Assembly: GCA_028874075.1 (NCBI GenBank)
Contig: JAPPLU010000070.1
Span: forward strand, 14,899 to 78,898
Length of the DNA stretch: 64,000 nucleotides
Direction of reading: 5' to 3'
Source of the DNA: Chloroflexota bacterium
Lineage (GTDB): Bacteria; Chloroflexota; Dehalococcoidia; Lucifugimonadales; UBA3495
Positions 19,468-27,990 of the stretch are shown in pieces (within the stretch, counting starts at the first letter, position 1; each line of letters opens with the position of its first letter). The notes under the pieces are model-generated. The model did not search any database. It had not been told where the DNA came from and was given only the letters and a program-made list of their open reading frames with translations. Made by a program: the position numbers and the translations under genes.

Positions 19468-20409
19468 ATGCTCCACCCTTTTCCCCACGATCGCGAGTCG
19501 GGGCAACCAATTGTAGAACTGAAGAAGGTAACCTCAGGGTATGAAGGGCAGGCCGTGCTGTCGGACGTTGACCTGCGGATAATGCCCGGAGACTTTGTGG
19601 GTTTCCTGGGCCCCAGCGGATCCGGCAAGACAACCCTGCTACGCACCATTTTGGGGGCCGCCCGGGTTTTCAGCGGCCAGGCCATAGTCAACGGGCAAGG
19701 GGTGAGCCGGCGGCGGCCCCAGGCCGGGTACGTGCCCCAGCTGGAGACCATCGACTGGAACTTTCCGGTTACGGTGGAAGAGGTTGTGATGATGGGCTAC
19801 ACCCGTCGCAATCTCTTTTTCCCCTGGCACCGTCGTGAAGACTGGCGGGGGGCTCGGGAGATAATGAAACGGCTGGGGATCGCTCACCTGGAGGGCCGCC
19901 ACATCCGGCAACTTTCCGGGGGCCAGCAGCAGCGGGTATTCCTGGCACGGGCCCTGGTGAGCAACCCCTCACTGTTGCTGCTGGATGAACCCACCAGTGG
20001 CGTTGACATCAAGACCCGAGACGAGGTGATGCACCTGTTGCATGAACTGAACCACCAGGGAATCACCATCGCGATGACCACCCACGAAATCAATGCCGTG
20101 GCGGCGCACCTGCCCTGGCTGGTGTGCATCAAGGGCCATATCCTGGCAGAGGGACCGCCCTCGGAGGTTATTTCGCCCGATATTCTGCGGCTGACCTACG
20201 GGGCGGAGATGCCCGTGATTGAGTACGAGGGAATGACCCTGGTGGCGGAAAGCCCCCACCACTTTGCCAGGAATGGCAGGCGCAACGCGTCGGTGAATGG
20301 GACGAACGGGTTCCAGGAGGCGACAGCAGGCCATAGTCACAATCACGTTGACGAAGCCGAAGGCCACAAACATCCGGTGGGCGCCCACGGGGCCCCCGGC
20401 GAGGATTAG
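19468..20409 (+). CDS. Metal ABC transporter ATP-binding protein with His-rich tail
   Basis: A 313-aa ABC ATPase of the ZnuC/MntB type. Walker A GPSGSGKTTLL is at about 50-60, the Q-loop in YVPQLETIDWNFPVTVEEVV (about 90-109), signature LSGGQQQRVFLARAL (about 149-163), Walker B LLLLDEPTSG (about 169-178) and the H-loop in TTHEIN (about 203-208). The last 60 residues extend beyond the usual core and end in a His-rich stretch (HSHNH...GHKH...AH), a common metal-buffering feature in zinc systems. It lies 12 bp upstream of the permease gene, in one operon. Confidence 0.93.
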   Translation: MLHPFPHDRESGQPIVELKKVTSGYEGQAVLSDVDLRIMPGDFVGFLGPSGSGKTTLLRTILGAARVFSGQAIVNGQGVSRRRPQAGYVPQLETIDWNFPVTVEEVVMMGYTRRNLFFPWHRREDWRGAREIMKRLGIAHLEGRHIRQLSGGQQQRVFLARALVSNPSLLLLDEPTSGVDIKTRDEVMHLLHELNHQGITIAMTTHEINAVAAHLPWLVCIKGHILAEGPPSEVISPDILRLTYGAEMPVIEYEGMTLVAESPHHFARNGRRNASVNGTNGFQEATAGHSHNHVDEAEGHKHPVGAHGAPGED

Positions 20410-20421
20410 GGAGTCCCGAGA

Positions 20422-21354
20422 TTGCTTGACCCATTCGGATACGAGTTTTTTGTCAACGGCGTCATTGCCGCCACGCTGGCCGGCGCACTGTGCGGGCTGG
20501 TGGGGGTGTACATTGTGCTGCGGCACATGTCCTATATCGGCCACGGGCTGGCCCACTCCGTGTTTGGCGGAGCGGTAGTCAGCCAGTTCGTTGTATTCAA
20601 CGTAATTTTCGCAGGCGCGGCGGTGGGTTCCGTGGGCCAGGAGGGTCTGGGCGAGACCTACCTTTTGCTGGGAGCCATTACCTGGGGATTCCTTACGGCC
20701 CTGGCCATCACCCTGATAACGCGGTTGCGGATAATCGGGGCCGACGCGGCCATTGGAATCATCACTACGGCCAGCTTTGCCCTGGGCATCGCACTGATCA
20801 GCTATACCCGCTCCTTCAGGGACTTTGAGGCCCAGCTCTTCGGCAACATCCTGGGTGTTACGGCGGCGGACCTGGTTACCATAATGGTGGTGACGGTAGT
20901 AACCGGCGGAGTCTTCCTGGTTTGGTACAAGCAGTTCCTCTTCTCGGCCTTTGAACCGGATGTGGCCGGCTTCTACGGTGTGCCCACCTGGTTCACTGAT
21001 ACGATTTTTTCGCTGGTGCTGGCGGCTACAATCGTGGCGTCCCTGGACGTGCTGGGGGTGACGATGATTGCGGCGGCCATAGTAATACCACCGATAATTG
21101 CCAGGCTGTTGACCAATCGCTTCCGTACCATGATGGTGCTGTCCACGGTTACGGGAGCGTTCTGCGGGTTCGGTGGAGTTTACGCCAGCTGGGTGCTGGA
21201 CATATCCACAGGCGCCAGCGTGGTTCTTTTCTCATCCGTCTTGTTCTTGTTGACCCTTGCATACAGCAATTTGAGAGGACTTGTGAAGTCTGGGTCCAGC
21301 GGGGGTGAGCGAACGGAGGAACGACGGCAAAGCCAGGCCGTGGCATTTGACTAA
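20422..21354 (+). CDS. Metal ABC transporter permease (ZnuB-like)
   Basis: Polytopic membrane protein of the ABC-3 family, 310 aa with about eight hydrophobic segments. TTG start with AGGGAG upstream. Family features: VNGVIAATLAGALCGLVGVYIVLRHMSYIGHGLAHSVFGGAV (about 10-51) and a conserved late segment LDVLGVTMIAAAIVIPPIIARLLTNRF (about 210-236). It forms the channel for the binding protein and ATPase encoded just upstream. A 9-bp hairpin follows at 21364-21389. Confidence 0.92.
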   Translation: MLDPFGYEFFVNGVIAATLAGALCGLVGVYIVLRHMSYIGHGLAHSVFGGAVVSQFVVFNVIFAGAAVGSVGQEGLGETYLLLGAITWGFLTALAITLITRLRIIGADAAIGIITTASFALGIALISYTRSFRDFEAQLFGNILGVTAADLVTIMVVTVVTGGVFLVWYKQFLFSAFEPDVAGFYGVPTWFTDTIFSLVLAATIVASLDVLGVTMIAAAIVIPPIIARLLTNRFRTMMVLSTVTGAFCGFGGVYASWVLDISTGASVVLFSSVLFLLTLAYSNLRGLVKSGSSGGERTEERRQSQAVAFD

Positions 21355-21363
21355 AAGGAACCG

Positions 21364-21389
21364 AGGGGGCGCCAGAGGAAGCGCCCCCT
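21364..21389 (+). terminator. Hairpin after the metal ABC operon
   Basis: AGGGGGCGC (21364-21372) pairs with GCGCCCCCT (21381-21389). There is no T-run, so it is a stability or partial-termination element rather than a classical terminator. Confidence 0.5.
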
Positions 21390-21597
21390 GATAGCTTCTG
21401 CGGAATGGAAAAGGCAGTCACAAGGGTTGCCCTTAAGCAAGCAATGGATCAGACCGCCAATACCGGGGGAATGCACAGCGTTGCGAGGATGACTTACGGT
21501 CGTTGACTGGCCGTGCTAAACTTGGCGCAATCCTCTTCCCGATCCTCTGGGGGTTCGGGAAAACGTCTCTAATCTGCGCAGGGGAGGAGGAAACACT

Positions 21598-23088
21598 ATG
21601 GCCCACTCTCACCACCACCATAGCCCGCTGCAGGTGACCGAAGAGCACCAGGGGTTTCGCCGGGGCGCAGCCTTTATCATCGGCGGATTGACCAGCGGGC
21701 ACGGGGTGTTCCACTGGCTGACCCAGAGCTTCATTGTGGTGCTGCCCGAGGTTCGGGACCTGCTGCTGGGGGGAAGCGTGATCGCCACCACCAGCATTCA
21801 GACCACCAGGGAGGTGGCCTCGGGCGTGGTCTCCCTGCCCGGGGGCGTGCTGACGGATGCCCTCCGCAGGCACTGGGGCTGGGTGATGGCCGTGTGCATG
21901 GCCCTCTTTGGTGTGGGATGGATCCTGATGGCCGCCGGCGGGTGGACCGTGCCCGGAAGTTCCTGGTTTACGGCGGAACAGGCTGCGAGCCAGAGTTCCG
22001 GGGATTTGAACGTCCTTGGCTACATTTTGCTGCTTGTCGGTATGGCGGTGGTGGGCATGGCGGCGTCTTTCTGGCACCTGCCGGCCGTGGCGGCTTTGTC
22101 CGCCCAGTTCAGCCACCGGCGGGCTTCGGTGCTGTCATTCCACGGGGTGGGCGGCAACGTGGGCGATGTTATCGGGCCGGTGTTGACGGGCTTGCTGTTG
22201 TCCGTTCTCACGTGGCAGGGCATTATCACCATCTATGGCGCAGTACCGGTTTTCCTGGCCTTCCTGGTCTTCTGGGCCTTCCGGGATATTGGCCAGCAGC
22301 GGCACGGCGAGGAACAGCAGCGACCAGCCAGCACCATGCGGCACCAGATAGACGAGACCAAAATTCTGATGCACAACGGGCGCATGTGGGGCATTACGGC
22401 GGTAGCCGGCCTGCGAGGCATGGCCTACATTGGATTCATAACGGTGCTGCCCCTTTACCTGGCGGATGAACTGGGCCTGAGGCTGCAGGACGGAGAAGGC
22501 GGGTTTGAGAACCTGTTCTACCGGGGTTCGCTGATTGGTTTGCTGGTGCTGGTGGGGATTTTTGCCAGCCCGGTTATGGGATACCTGTCGGACCGGTTTG
22601 GGCGGAAGCTGGTGCTGATTCCGGGGATGGCGGTATTGGCGGTCTTGACCTTCCTGATGGCGTCCCTGGGAGATACGCTGACCGGGATGACCATCCTGCT
22701 GGCGGGCCTGGGTCTGTTCCTGTACAGCGACCAGCCCATCCTCACGGCCTCCGCCATGGATATTGTACGGGAAGGGACGGCGGCCACTACGCTGGGGCTG
22801 ATGTCTACATCCCGGTTTATCTTCAGCGCCATCTCGCCGCTGATTGCGGGGGCGCTTTACACGATAAATCCCGATAACCTGTTCTACTACACGACGGGCC
22901 TTTACGTGGCGGCCATAGTCATCCTGTTCTTCATCCGCCTGCCCAGGGCCACGCCTCCGCCGGCGGAGGACGGGCACCACGACCACGGTCACCAGCACGC
23001 CCACGCCAGCACGGAAAATCCGGCAGCGGGGGAGCATGAACACGGCCACGGGCATGACCACGATCATGGCGAAGGGCACCGCCATTAA
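21598..23088 (+). CDS. MFS transporter with histidine-rich N- and C-termini
   Basis: A 496-aa major facilitator with 12 predicted membrane segments and the MFS loop motif GYLSDRFGRK (about 326-335). The N terminus is MAHSHHHHSP. The last 39 residues hold 14 histidines in HDHGH/HEHGHGHDHDH-type runs. Such tails bind Zn, Ni or Co in other families. The gene is 240 bp downstream of the zinc-type ABC operon, with its own strong ribosome binding site (GGGGAGGAGG). It may therefore move a metal, a metal chelate or a metallophore; the MFS fold itself gives no substrate. A terminator follows at 23141-23169. Confidence 0.85.
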   Translation: MAHSHHHHSPLQVTEEHQGFRRGAAFIIGGLTSGHGVFHWLTQSFIVVLPEVRDLLLGGSVIATTSIQTTREVASGVVSLPGGVLTDALRRHWGWVMAVCMALFGVGWILMAAGGWTVPGSSWFTAEQAASQSSGDLNVLGYILLLVGMAVVGMAASFWHLPAVAALSAQFSHRRASVLSFHGVGGNVGDVIGPVLTGLLLSVLTWQGIITIYGAVPVFLAFLVFWAFRDIGQQRHGEEQQRPASTMRHQIDETKILMHNGRMWGITAVAGLRGMAYIGFITVLPLYLADELGLRLQDGEGGFENLFYRGSLIGLLVLVGIFASPVMGYLSDRFGRKLVLIPGMAVLAVLTFLMASLGDTLTGMTILLAGLGLFLYSDQPILTASAMDIVREGTAATTLGLMSTSRFIFSAISPLIAGALYTINPDNLFYYTTGLYVAAIVILFFIRLPRATPPPAEDGHHDHGHQHAHASTENPAAGEHEHGHGHDHDHGEGHRH

Positions 23089-23140
23089 ACAGTCATGGTG
23101 CAAGGGCGGCTGACAGTTATGTGTACAAGGTAAATAGCTG

Positions 23141-23173
23141 ATTCCCGCACCCGCTCAGGGTGCGGGAATTTTC
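23141..23173 (+). terminator. Intrinsic terminator after the His-rich MFS gene
   Basis: A 12-bp perfect stem ATTCCCGCACCC (23141-23152) / GGGTGCGGGAAT (23158-23169), 5-base loop, then a short T-run. Confidence 0.8.
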
Positions 23174-23219
23174 GTGGCCGGTGTTATACTGAACACCTAC
23201 AACCGGGGAGGTGGCGGGA

Positions 23220-25202
23220 GTGAAGTGCAGCAGTTGCGGCGGTGAAATAGTCGATACGGCCAATTTCTGCCGGCATTGCGGTGCGGCGCAGGTTTCTAGT
23301 CCCGCCGAAGCCGCCGTTGAAGGGGAGTCGGAAACCGAAGCAGTTTCGGAGGAACTGGATTCGACGGAGGAACTGCGGGCGGCCATTATCACCCTGCAAA
23401 ACCAGGTCGGTCTCCTGAGCAGCCGCATTGCGGCCCTGGAAAGTTCCACTGCCGGACCTGAATCCCAGCAACCGCAGCGTCCAGCGCAGGCGCCTGCGCC
23501 TCCTCCTCAACCAGCACAGCCCCAGTCCCAAGTCGCGCCCCAGGCTGCCACGGCAGACGTTGGCAGCGGCGTCCCCCCGAACTACTATAGCTCCGGCCCT
23601 TCGACCTGGAACTGGGAATGGCTGGTGGGCGGCAACTGGCTGGCCCGCATCGGCATCGTGGCCGTCATCATCGGCATCGGTTTTTTCCTGAAGCTGGCCT
23701 TTGACAACGACTGGATCGGGGAAACGGGGAGAGTGGTCCTGGGGCTGGTGGTCGGACTGGCCCTGCTGGGCGCCGGCGAATATTGGCAGCGGAAGTATCC
23801 CGTCTGGTCGCAGCCGGTGACAGGTGGCGGCATTGCCGTTCTTTACCTGTCCATCTTTGCCGCCTTTTCACTTTACCAACTGATACCTGCCTGGTCGGCG
23901 TTGGCTTTTTCCCTCCTTGTAACCCTAACCGCGGCCGGCCTGGCAGTACGCTATGAAGCCCGGTCCATTGCCATTCTGGGAATCCTGGGAGGCTTTGCCA
24001 CGCCCCTGTTCCTGGCCGATGAACTGCCGCAGCAGGAGGCGCTGCTGGGCTACGTGCTGGCGCTGGATGTCGGAGTGCTGGCCCTGGCTACCTTCCGCAA
24101 CTGGCGCTGGTTTACACTGTTGGCCCTGGTGGGGTCGCTTGTCCTGTTCCTTTTCTGGCAGGAGGAACTGGACCCGGCGGTGTGGCTGGCACAGGGTGGA
24201 ATTACGATAATCTTCCTCATCTTCGTTGCGGCCACTACCCTGTTCCACCTTATCTGGCGCCGTCCGCCCCGGGCCTTTGACCAGGTTCTGATTGTCGTGA
24301 ATGCCGCTTCCTATCTGGGAATCAGTTACTGGTTGCTTTGGGATGATTTTCGGGTCTGGATGGGAGGGTTCACCCTGCTGCTGGCCCTGTTCTACGGGCT
24401 GCTGGCCTATGGCATTCTGATGCGGCACCGGGAGCAGGCGAACCTCAGCATGTTTGCCGTGGGCGTGGCCCTGGTGCTGCTGTCCATCGCCGTGCCGGTG
24501 CAGCTGGACGGGCAGTGGATTGGACCGGCGTGGGCGGTGGAGGGTACGGTGCTGGTGTGGCTGTCCTTCTTTATCCGGATGCCCCAACTGCGCGGATTCG
24601 CGGTGGCGGCCTTTGCCGTTGCCGGGGGTTGGCTGTTCATAGACGACTTCATCTGGAGCATTGAGCACTACTTTTTCGAGCCCTGGAGTGACGAGGTAAC
24701 GCCGCTACTGAATGCGCGCTTCCTTTCCTATTTGATAATGGTGGCGGCCGCCTACGTCGCCGCCTTCCTCTGGTGGCGTAACCGCGATGACCTTGCCTAC
24801 GAAGCCGAGCGATTTGCTCCCGGCGTCTTCGCCGTAGCCGCAAACCTGGTAACCCTGTGGGCCTTGAGCGTTCAGGTGGTAGAAGGAGTTTATTTCCTGG
24901 TGGATGGAGCAAGGCCATTCTACGAATTGGACAACGTCATCAGCCTGTCCCTCAGCGCCCTGTGGACCGTTTATGCGGCCGTCCTGATTGCAGCGGGAAT
25001 AATCAGGCAGGAACGGTGGCTTAGAGTGGGTGGGCTGGCGCTGCTGGCCGTGCCCGTGGCCAAGCTGTTCCTGTACGACTCCTTCCAGCTTGACCAGGGC
25101 TACCGGGTGGCCGCATTCATCGGCCTGGGGGCGCTGCTGCTTGCCGGCGGGTTCCTATACCAACGCTATAGTCGAGTCATACGGGGGTTCCTGCTTGACT
25201 AG
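23220..25202 (+). CDS. DUF2339 multi-span membrane protein with N-terminal zinc ribbon
   Basis: A 660-aa integral membrane protein of unknown function. The start is taken as GTG 23220, with GGGGAGG about eight bases before it; a GTG at 23211 is too close. Residues 2-22 form a zinc ribbon (C-x2-C...C-x2-C: CSSCGG, CRHCGA). An acidic segment, a short coiled coil (about 45-75) and a Pro/Gln-rich linker follow. The rest is about 20 hydrophobic helices beginning WLARIGIVAVIIGIGFFLKL (about 141-160), the DUF2339 core. The next gene overlaps it by 8 bases and encodes its usual neighbour, a DUF3999-type protein. An extended -10 (TGTTATACT) lies at 23182-23190. Confidence 0.8.
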   Translation: MKCSSCGGEIVDTANFCRHCGAAQVSSPAEAAVEGESETEAVSEELDSTEELRAAIITLQNQVGLLSSRIAALESSTAGPESQQPQRPAQAPAPPPQPAQPQSQVAPQAATADVGSGVPPNYYSSGPSTWNWEWLVGGNWLARIGIVAVIIGIGFFLKLAFDNDWIGETGRVVLGLVVGLALLGAGEYWQRKYPVWSQPVTGGGIAVLYLSIFAAFSLYQLIPAWSALAFSLLVTLTAAGLAVRYEARSIAILGILGGFATPLFLADELPQQEALLGYVLALDVGVLALATFRNWRWFTLLALVGSLVLFLFWQEELDPAVWLAQGGITIIFLIFVAATTLFHLIWRRPPRAFDQVLIVVNAASYLGISYWLLWDDFRVWMGGFTLLLALFYGLLAYGILMRHREQANLSMFAVGVALVLLSIAVPVQLDGQWIGPAWAVEGTVLVWLSFFIRMPQLRGFAVAAFAVAGGWLFIDDFIWSIEHYFFEPWSDEVTPLLNARFLSYLIMVAAAYVAAFLWWRNRDDLAYEAERFAPGVFAVAANLVTLWALSVQVVEGVYFLVDGARPFYELDNVISLSLSALWTVYAAVLIAAGIIRQERWLRVGGLALLAVPVAKLFLYDSFQLDQGYRVAAFIGLGALLLAGGFLYQRYSRVIRGFLLD

Positions 25203-26544
25203 GTGGAGTAGTCTTTCGTATCCGGCCAAGCGGGGATTGGTGGGATTGCTGGCGCTATTCTTCCTGGTGGGAATGGCAATGCCGGTCTACGCGGACTTCG
25301 CCCTGGCCCACTGGCAGTTTTTCAAACCTGTGATGGTGCCGCCGGGGGTAGAGCAGGGGCAACTGGTAGAGGTGGCGCTGGACCGGGAGGTGTTCCTGGA
25401 GTCTAGCCCCGGGGAAACCGATCTGCGCCTGGTGGCCGGGCAGGACCGGGAGGTGCCCTACCACTTGGTTACGCTGAGAAAGAGTGAACAGAGGACGCCC
25501 GTTTCGGTGACGATACAGGACCTGGGCTACGTGGAGGGGGAGTACAGCACCCTGGTGGCGGACGTGGGCGACAGCGGAAACCTGCACAGCGAGGTGGTTA
25601 TCGACACCCGGGAGCATAATTTCCGCCGCAAGGTGGTGGTGGAGACCAGCACCGACGGGGAGACCTGGGCGGTGGTGCGGAATGATGGGGAAATTTACGA
25701 CTTCACGTCTTCGGACGAGGAGTTCCGAGTACACCACACCAGCGTCCGCTACGCGCAAAGCGCGGCGAGGTACCTACGGGTGAAAGTGTTGACCGCAGGT
25801 GAAGCGCCGCTGGAGATTATTCGGGCAAAGGTGTTCCTGGCGGAGGAAGTAGCCGCCCGGGAGACGGAGTATCTGCCAACGTCGGTAACTGTCAGCCGCG
25901 ATGAGTTCGGAACCACTTACCACCTGCTTGACCTTGGCAGGAGCGGGGTACCTGTTTCCCGGCTGTCCTTCCAGTCCGGCCAGCAGAACTTCTACCGTGG
26001 CGCGGGCGTAGAGGGCAGCAACGACAAGGATGCCTGGGGGAACAGCGACAGGGATGCCTGGGAATGGCTGGGGGGAACGGACATCTATACCTTCGGCACG
26101 CCCAGGTTTCGGGGCGATCTCTTGGAAATTGACCTCAAGGAGAACCGCTATCGCTACTTCCGATTGGTTGTGGATGACGCCGATAATTCTCCCCTTTCCC
26201 TGTCCGGTTATACTTTTCACAGCGCCGACAGGCTGATGAGATTCCAGGCTGAGCCGAATACGAACTATGCCCTCTATTACGGCAATCCCGTGGCGGAGGT
26301 CCCCGTCTATGACTTGGGGCAGGTAGTGCCCTACCTGGAAACTGAGGATTTGCCCGTGGCTGCCCTGGGCGCCCAGCGGGCGAACGAAGCGTTTACGGGC
26401 CTGGACGTGCCCGTAACCGAACGGCTGCCCTGGCTGATGCCGGCTGGGGTGGTCCTGGCGTCGGTCGCAGTGGCGTTCTTGCTTTTCCAGGTAATCCGGC
26501 AGGCGAAGAAGGCGCTGCCGCCTAATGAGGAGTCAACAACTTAA
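25195..26544 (+). CDS. DUF3999-type exported protein with C-terminal membrane anchor
   Basis: A 449-aa protein from a TTG at 25195, overlapping the DUF2339 stop by 8 bases, so translation is likely coupled. Upstream in-frame sequence is a shadow of DUF2339. Signal peptide: a Lys/Arg start, the hydrophobic run GLVGLLALFFLVGMAMPVYA, then mature DFALAHWQFF. The body is beta-rich with two discoidin-like stretches (VVIDTREHNFRRKVVVETSTDGETW..., about 135-155; ILEIDLKENRYRYFRLVV-like, about 310-330). A single membrane helix (PAGVVLASVAVAFLLFQVI) and a short basic tail end it. Function unknown; the pairing with DUF2339 is conserved in many bacteria and suggests an envelope complex. Confidence 0.75.
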   Translation: MTRWSSLSYPAKRGLVGLLALFFLVGMAMPVYADFALAHWQFFKPVMVPPGVEQGQLVEVALDREVFLESSPGETDLRLVAGQDREVPYHLVTLRKSEQRTPVSVTIQDLGYVEGEYSTLVADVGDSGNLHSEVVIDTREHNFRRKVVVETSTDGETWAVVRNDGEIYDFTSSDEEFRVHHTSVRYAQSAARYLRVKVLTAGEAPLEIIRAKVFLAEEVAARETEYLPTSVTVSRDEFGTTYHLLDLGRSGVPVSRLSFQSGQQNFYRGAGVEGSNDKDAWGNSDRDAWEWLGGTDIYTFGTPRFRGDLLEIDLKENRYRYFRLVVDDADNSPLSLSGYTFHSADRLMRFQAEPNTNYALYYGNPVAEVPVYDLGQVVPYLETEDLPVAALGAQRANEAFTGLDVPVTERLPWLMPAGVVLASVAVAFLLFQVIRQAKKALPPNEESTT

Positions 26545-26636
26545 GTGAGAAGGCAACCCCACAAAGAGACCCAGAGAAACAGAGTCTCCAAGAGAATCTC
26601 CGCTTCTCCGCTTCTCTTTGTGAAAGGAAGGTCAGC
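26545..26636. repeat. Intergenic region with imperfect inverted repeat
   Basis: CACAAAGAGA (26560-26569) is complementary to TCTCTTTGTG (26613-26622), enclosing purine-rich then pyrimidine-rich tracts. It lies between convergent genes and may act as a bidirectional terminator or be a dispersed repeat. Confidence 0.4.
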
Positions 26637-27455
26637 CTAGTAGAATACCGCGGAACCCACGCCGCCGCCGGCCGCGATGACCTCGCCGGTTACAGCCCAG
26701 GCCTTGTCGGAGGCCAGGAAGGCGGTCACGAAGCCGATTTCTTCCGCATCCACCATACGGCAGATGGCGTTGCCCCGGCCGGAACCGGGCGCGAAGTCCT
26801 GTTGTTCCACCTCGGAAGCGGTAATACCCTCCCGGGCGGCCCGGGATTCCAGCATACCGGCGGTGCGCTCGGTGCGAGTGGTGCCGGGGTGGATGCAGTT
26901 GACGGTGATGCCATAGCGGCCAAGATCGTTGGACAGGGTCTTGGTCATGTGGACCATGGAGACGTTCCTGGCTCCGCCGCTGAGGTTGCCGGCGTTGCGG
27001 GCGTTGCCGCCGCTGATGTTGATGATGCGGCCGTAGCCCTGTTCCTTCAGATGGGGAATGGCCGCCTTGGAACAGCGCAGGGCCCCGACAAACTTGACGT
27101 CGAAGTCGGCCATCAGCGACTCTTCGTTTACCGTTTCCACGTAGCCAACGGCATCATCGGAGCCTCCGGGGAGGGACGCGCTGTTGACCATGATGTGCAG
27201 TCCGCCCAACTGTTCCACAGCGGCATTCACAACGCTGTTGACCTGGTCGGTCTGAGTGGCGTCCATCTGCATGGGAATGACGTTGCGGCCGGTGGCGTCG
27301 GAGATTTCCCTGGCCGTGGCCTCAAGCTGGTCGAGGGAACGGGAAGCGATCACTACGTCGCAGCCTTCCTCGGCCAGAACCCGCGCGATTGCCTTGCCAA
27401 TGCCTCGTCCCCCGCCGGCGACGAAGGCCTTCTTGCCCTCAAGTCCAAAATCCAT
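26637..27455 (-). CDS. SDR-family oxidoreductase lacking the canonical catalytic Tyr
   Basis: A 272-aa short-chain dehydrogenase/reductase. The cofactor loop is VAGGGRGIGKAIA (about 11-23), followed by the Asp region, NSASLPGG in place of the NNAG motif (about 90-97) and IINISGG (about 144-150). Where classical SDRs have Y-x3-K, this protein reads V-H-M-T-K (about 168-172): the lysine is kept and Tyr is replaced by Val. The PG motif after it (HPGTTRTER) is present. It could use an altered mechanism or be a binding protein. GGAGG lies upstream of the ATG. It stands alone between convergent DUF3999 and the upstream typA region. Confidence 0.85.
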   Translation of the reverse strand: MDFGLEGKKAFVAGGGRGIGKAIARVLAEEGCDVVIASRSLDQLEATAREISDATGRNVIPMQMDATQTDQVNSVVNAAVEQLGGLHIMVNSASLPGGSDDAVGYVETVNEESLMADFDVKFVGALRCSKAAIPHLKEQGYGRIINISGGNARNAGNLSGGARNVSMVHMTKTLSNDLGRYGITVNCIHPGTTRTERTAGMLESRAAREGITASEVEQQDFAPGSGRGNAICRMVDAEEIGFVTAFLASDKAWAVTGEVIAAGGGVGSAVFY

Positions 27456-27990
27456 ATCCTATCCTCCTAAGCAGGCCCTTCACGCCTGACGGGCCCAACC
27501 TTATCTACCGAATTTTTGGATTCTACACAAAGGCAGGTTGTGGGGCAATACGCATTGCGTGACGTTAAAGACATGGACAGGGGAGACTCACTACTCGCTC
27601 TTGCCCTGGTTCCATGATCAAGGCTCCGGTCTGCAAATGCTAATTGATGGTGATGCGATAGATGGTCGTGGCGCCGCTGACTTCGTTAGCTGCCGGCAGG
27701 AGTGGTACTCGGGCAGGGCTTGCCGCTTCGAGGACAATTTCCAGCCCTTTCAGCCCTGGGTCACCAGCAGTGCCCGGCAATTGAAGGTCTAAGAAAAATC
27801 CCAGTATGCGACAGGCGCTCCTACTGGAAATTGTTGCAGGATTCAGGCAGAATGATGACGAAAGCTGGTAAAATCATCACCGGTTCTCTACGGAATAGAG
27901 ACCGAATATTTCTGGATTGAGGTAGTGGGACACCCGGATTGAGCCCCGGGTGTTCACAGACAAGGGTTTAAAAAGGGGAGAATCGATAAC
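27456..27990. other. Gene-poor stretch upstream of typA
   Basis: 535 bp without a well-supported intact gene. It contains a possible response-regulator remnant on the minus strand (27640-27840). A plus-strand open frame at 27538-27792 has no ribosome binding site and no recognisable product. AT-rich sequence near 27865-27910 may hold the typA promoter, but no clear boxes were found. Confidence 0.45.
27640..27840 (-). pseudogene. Possible remnant of a response-regulator receiver domain
   Basis: A minus-strand frame ending at TAG 27640-27642 reads ...GFFLDLQLPGTAGDP then GLKGLEIVLEAA and RVPLLPAA, which resembles the beta3-alpha3-beta4 part of a receiver domain (phospho-Asp in LDLxLPG). Upstream in this frame two TGA codons occur with no ATG, GTG or TTG between. 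No Asp-Asp acid pocket or output domain is present, so if real it is a decayed fragment. Chance resemblance is possible. Confidence 0.25.

Noticed and set aside
27538..27792. 84-codon plus-strand frame upstream of typA
   Set aside because: No ribosome binding site, no recognisable product, and it overlaps the receiver-like remnant on the other strand.
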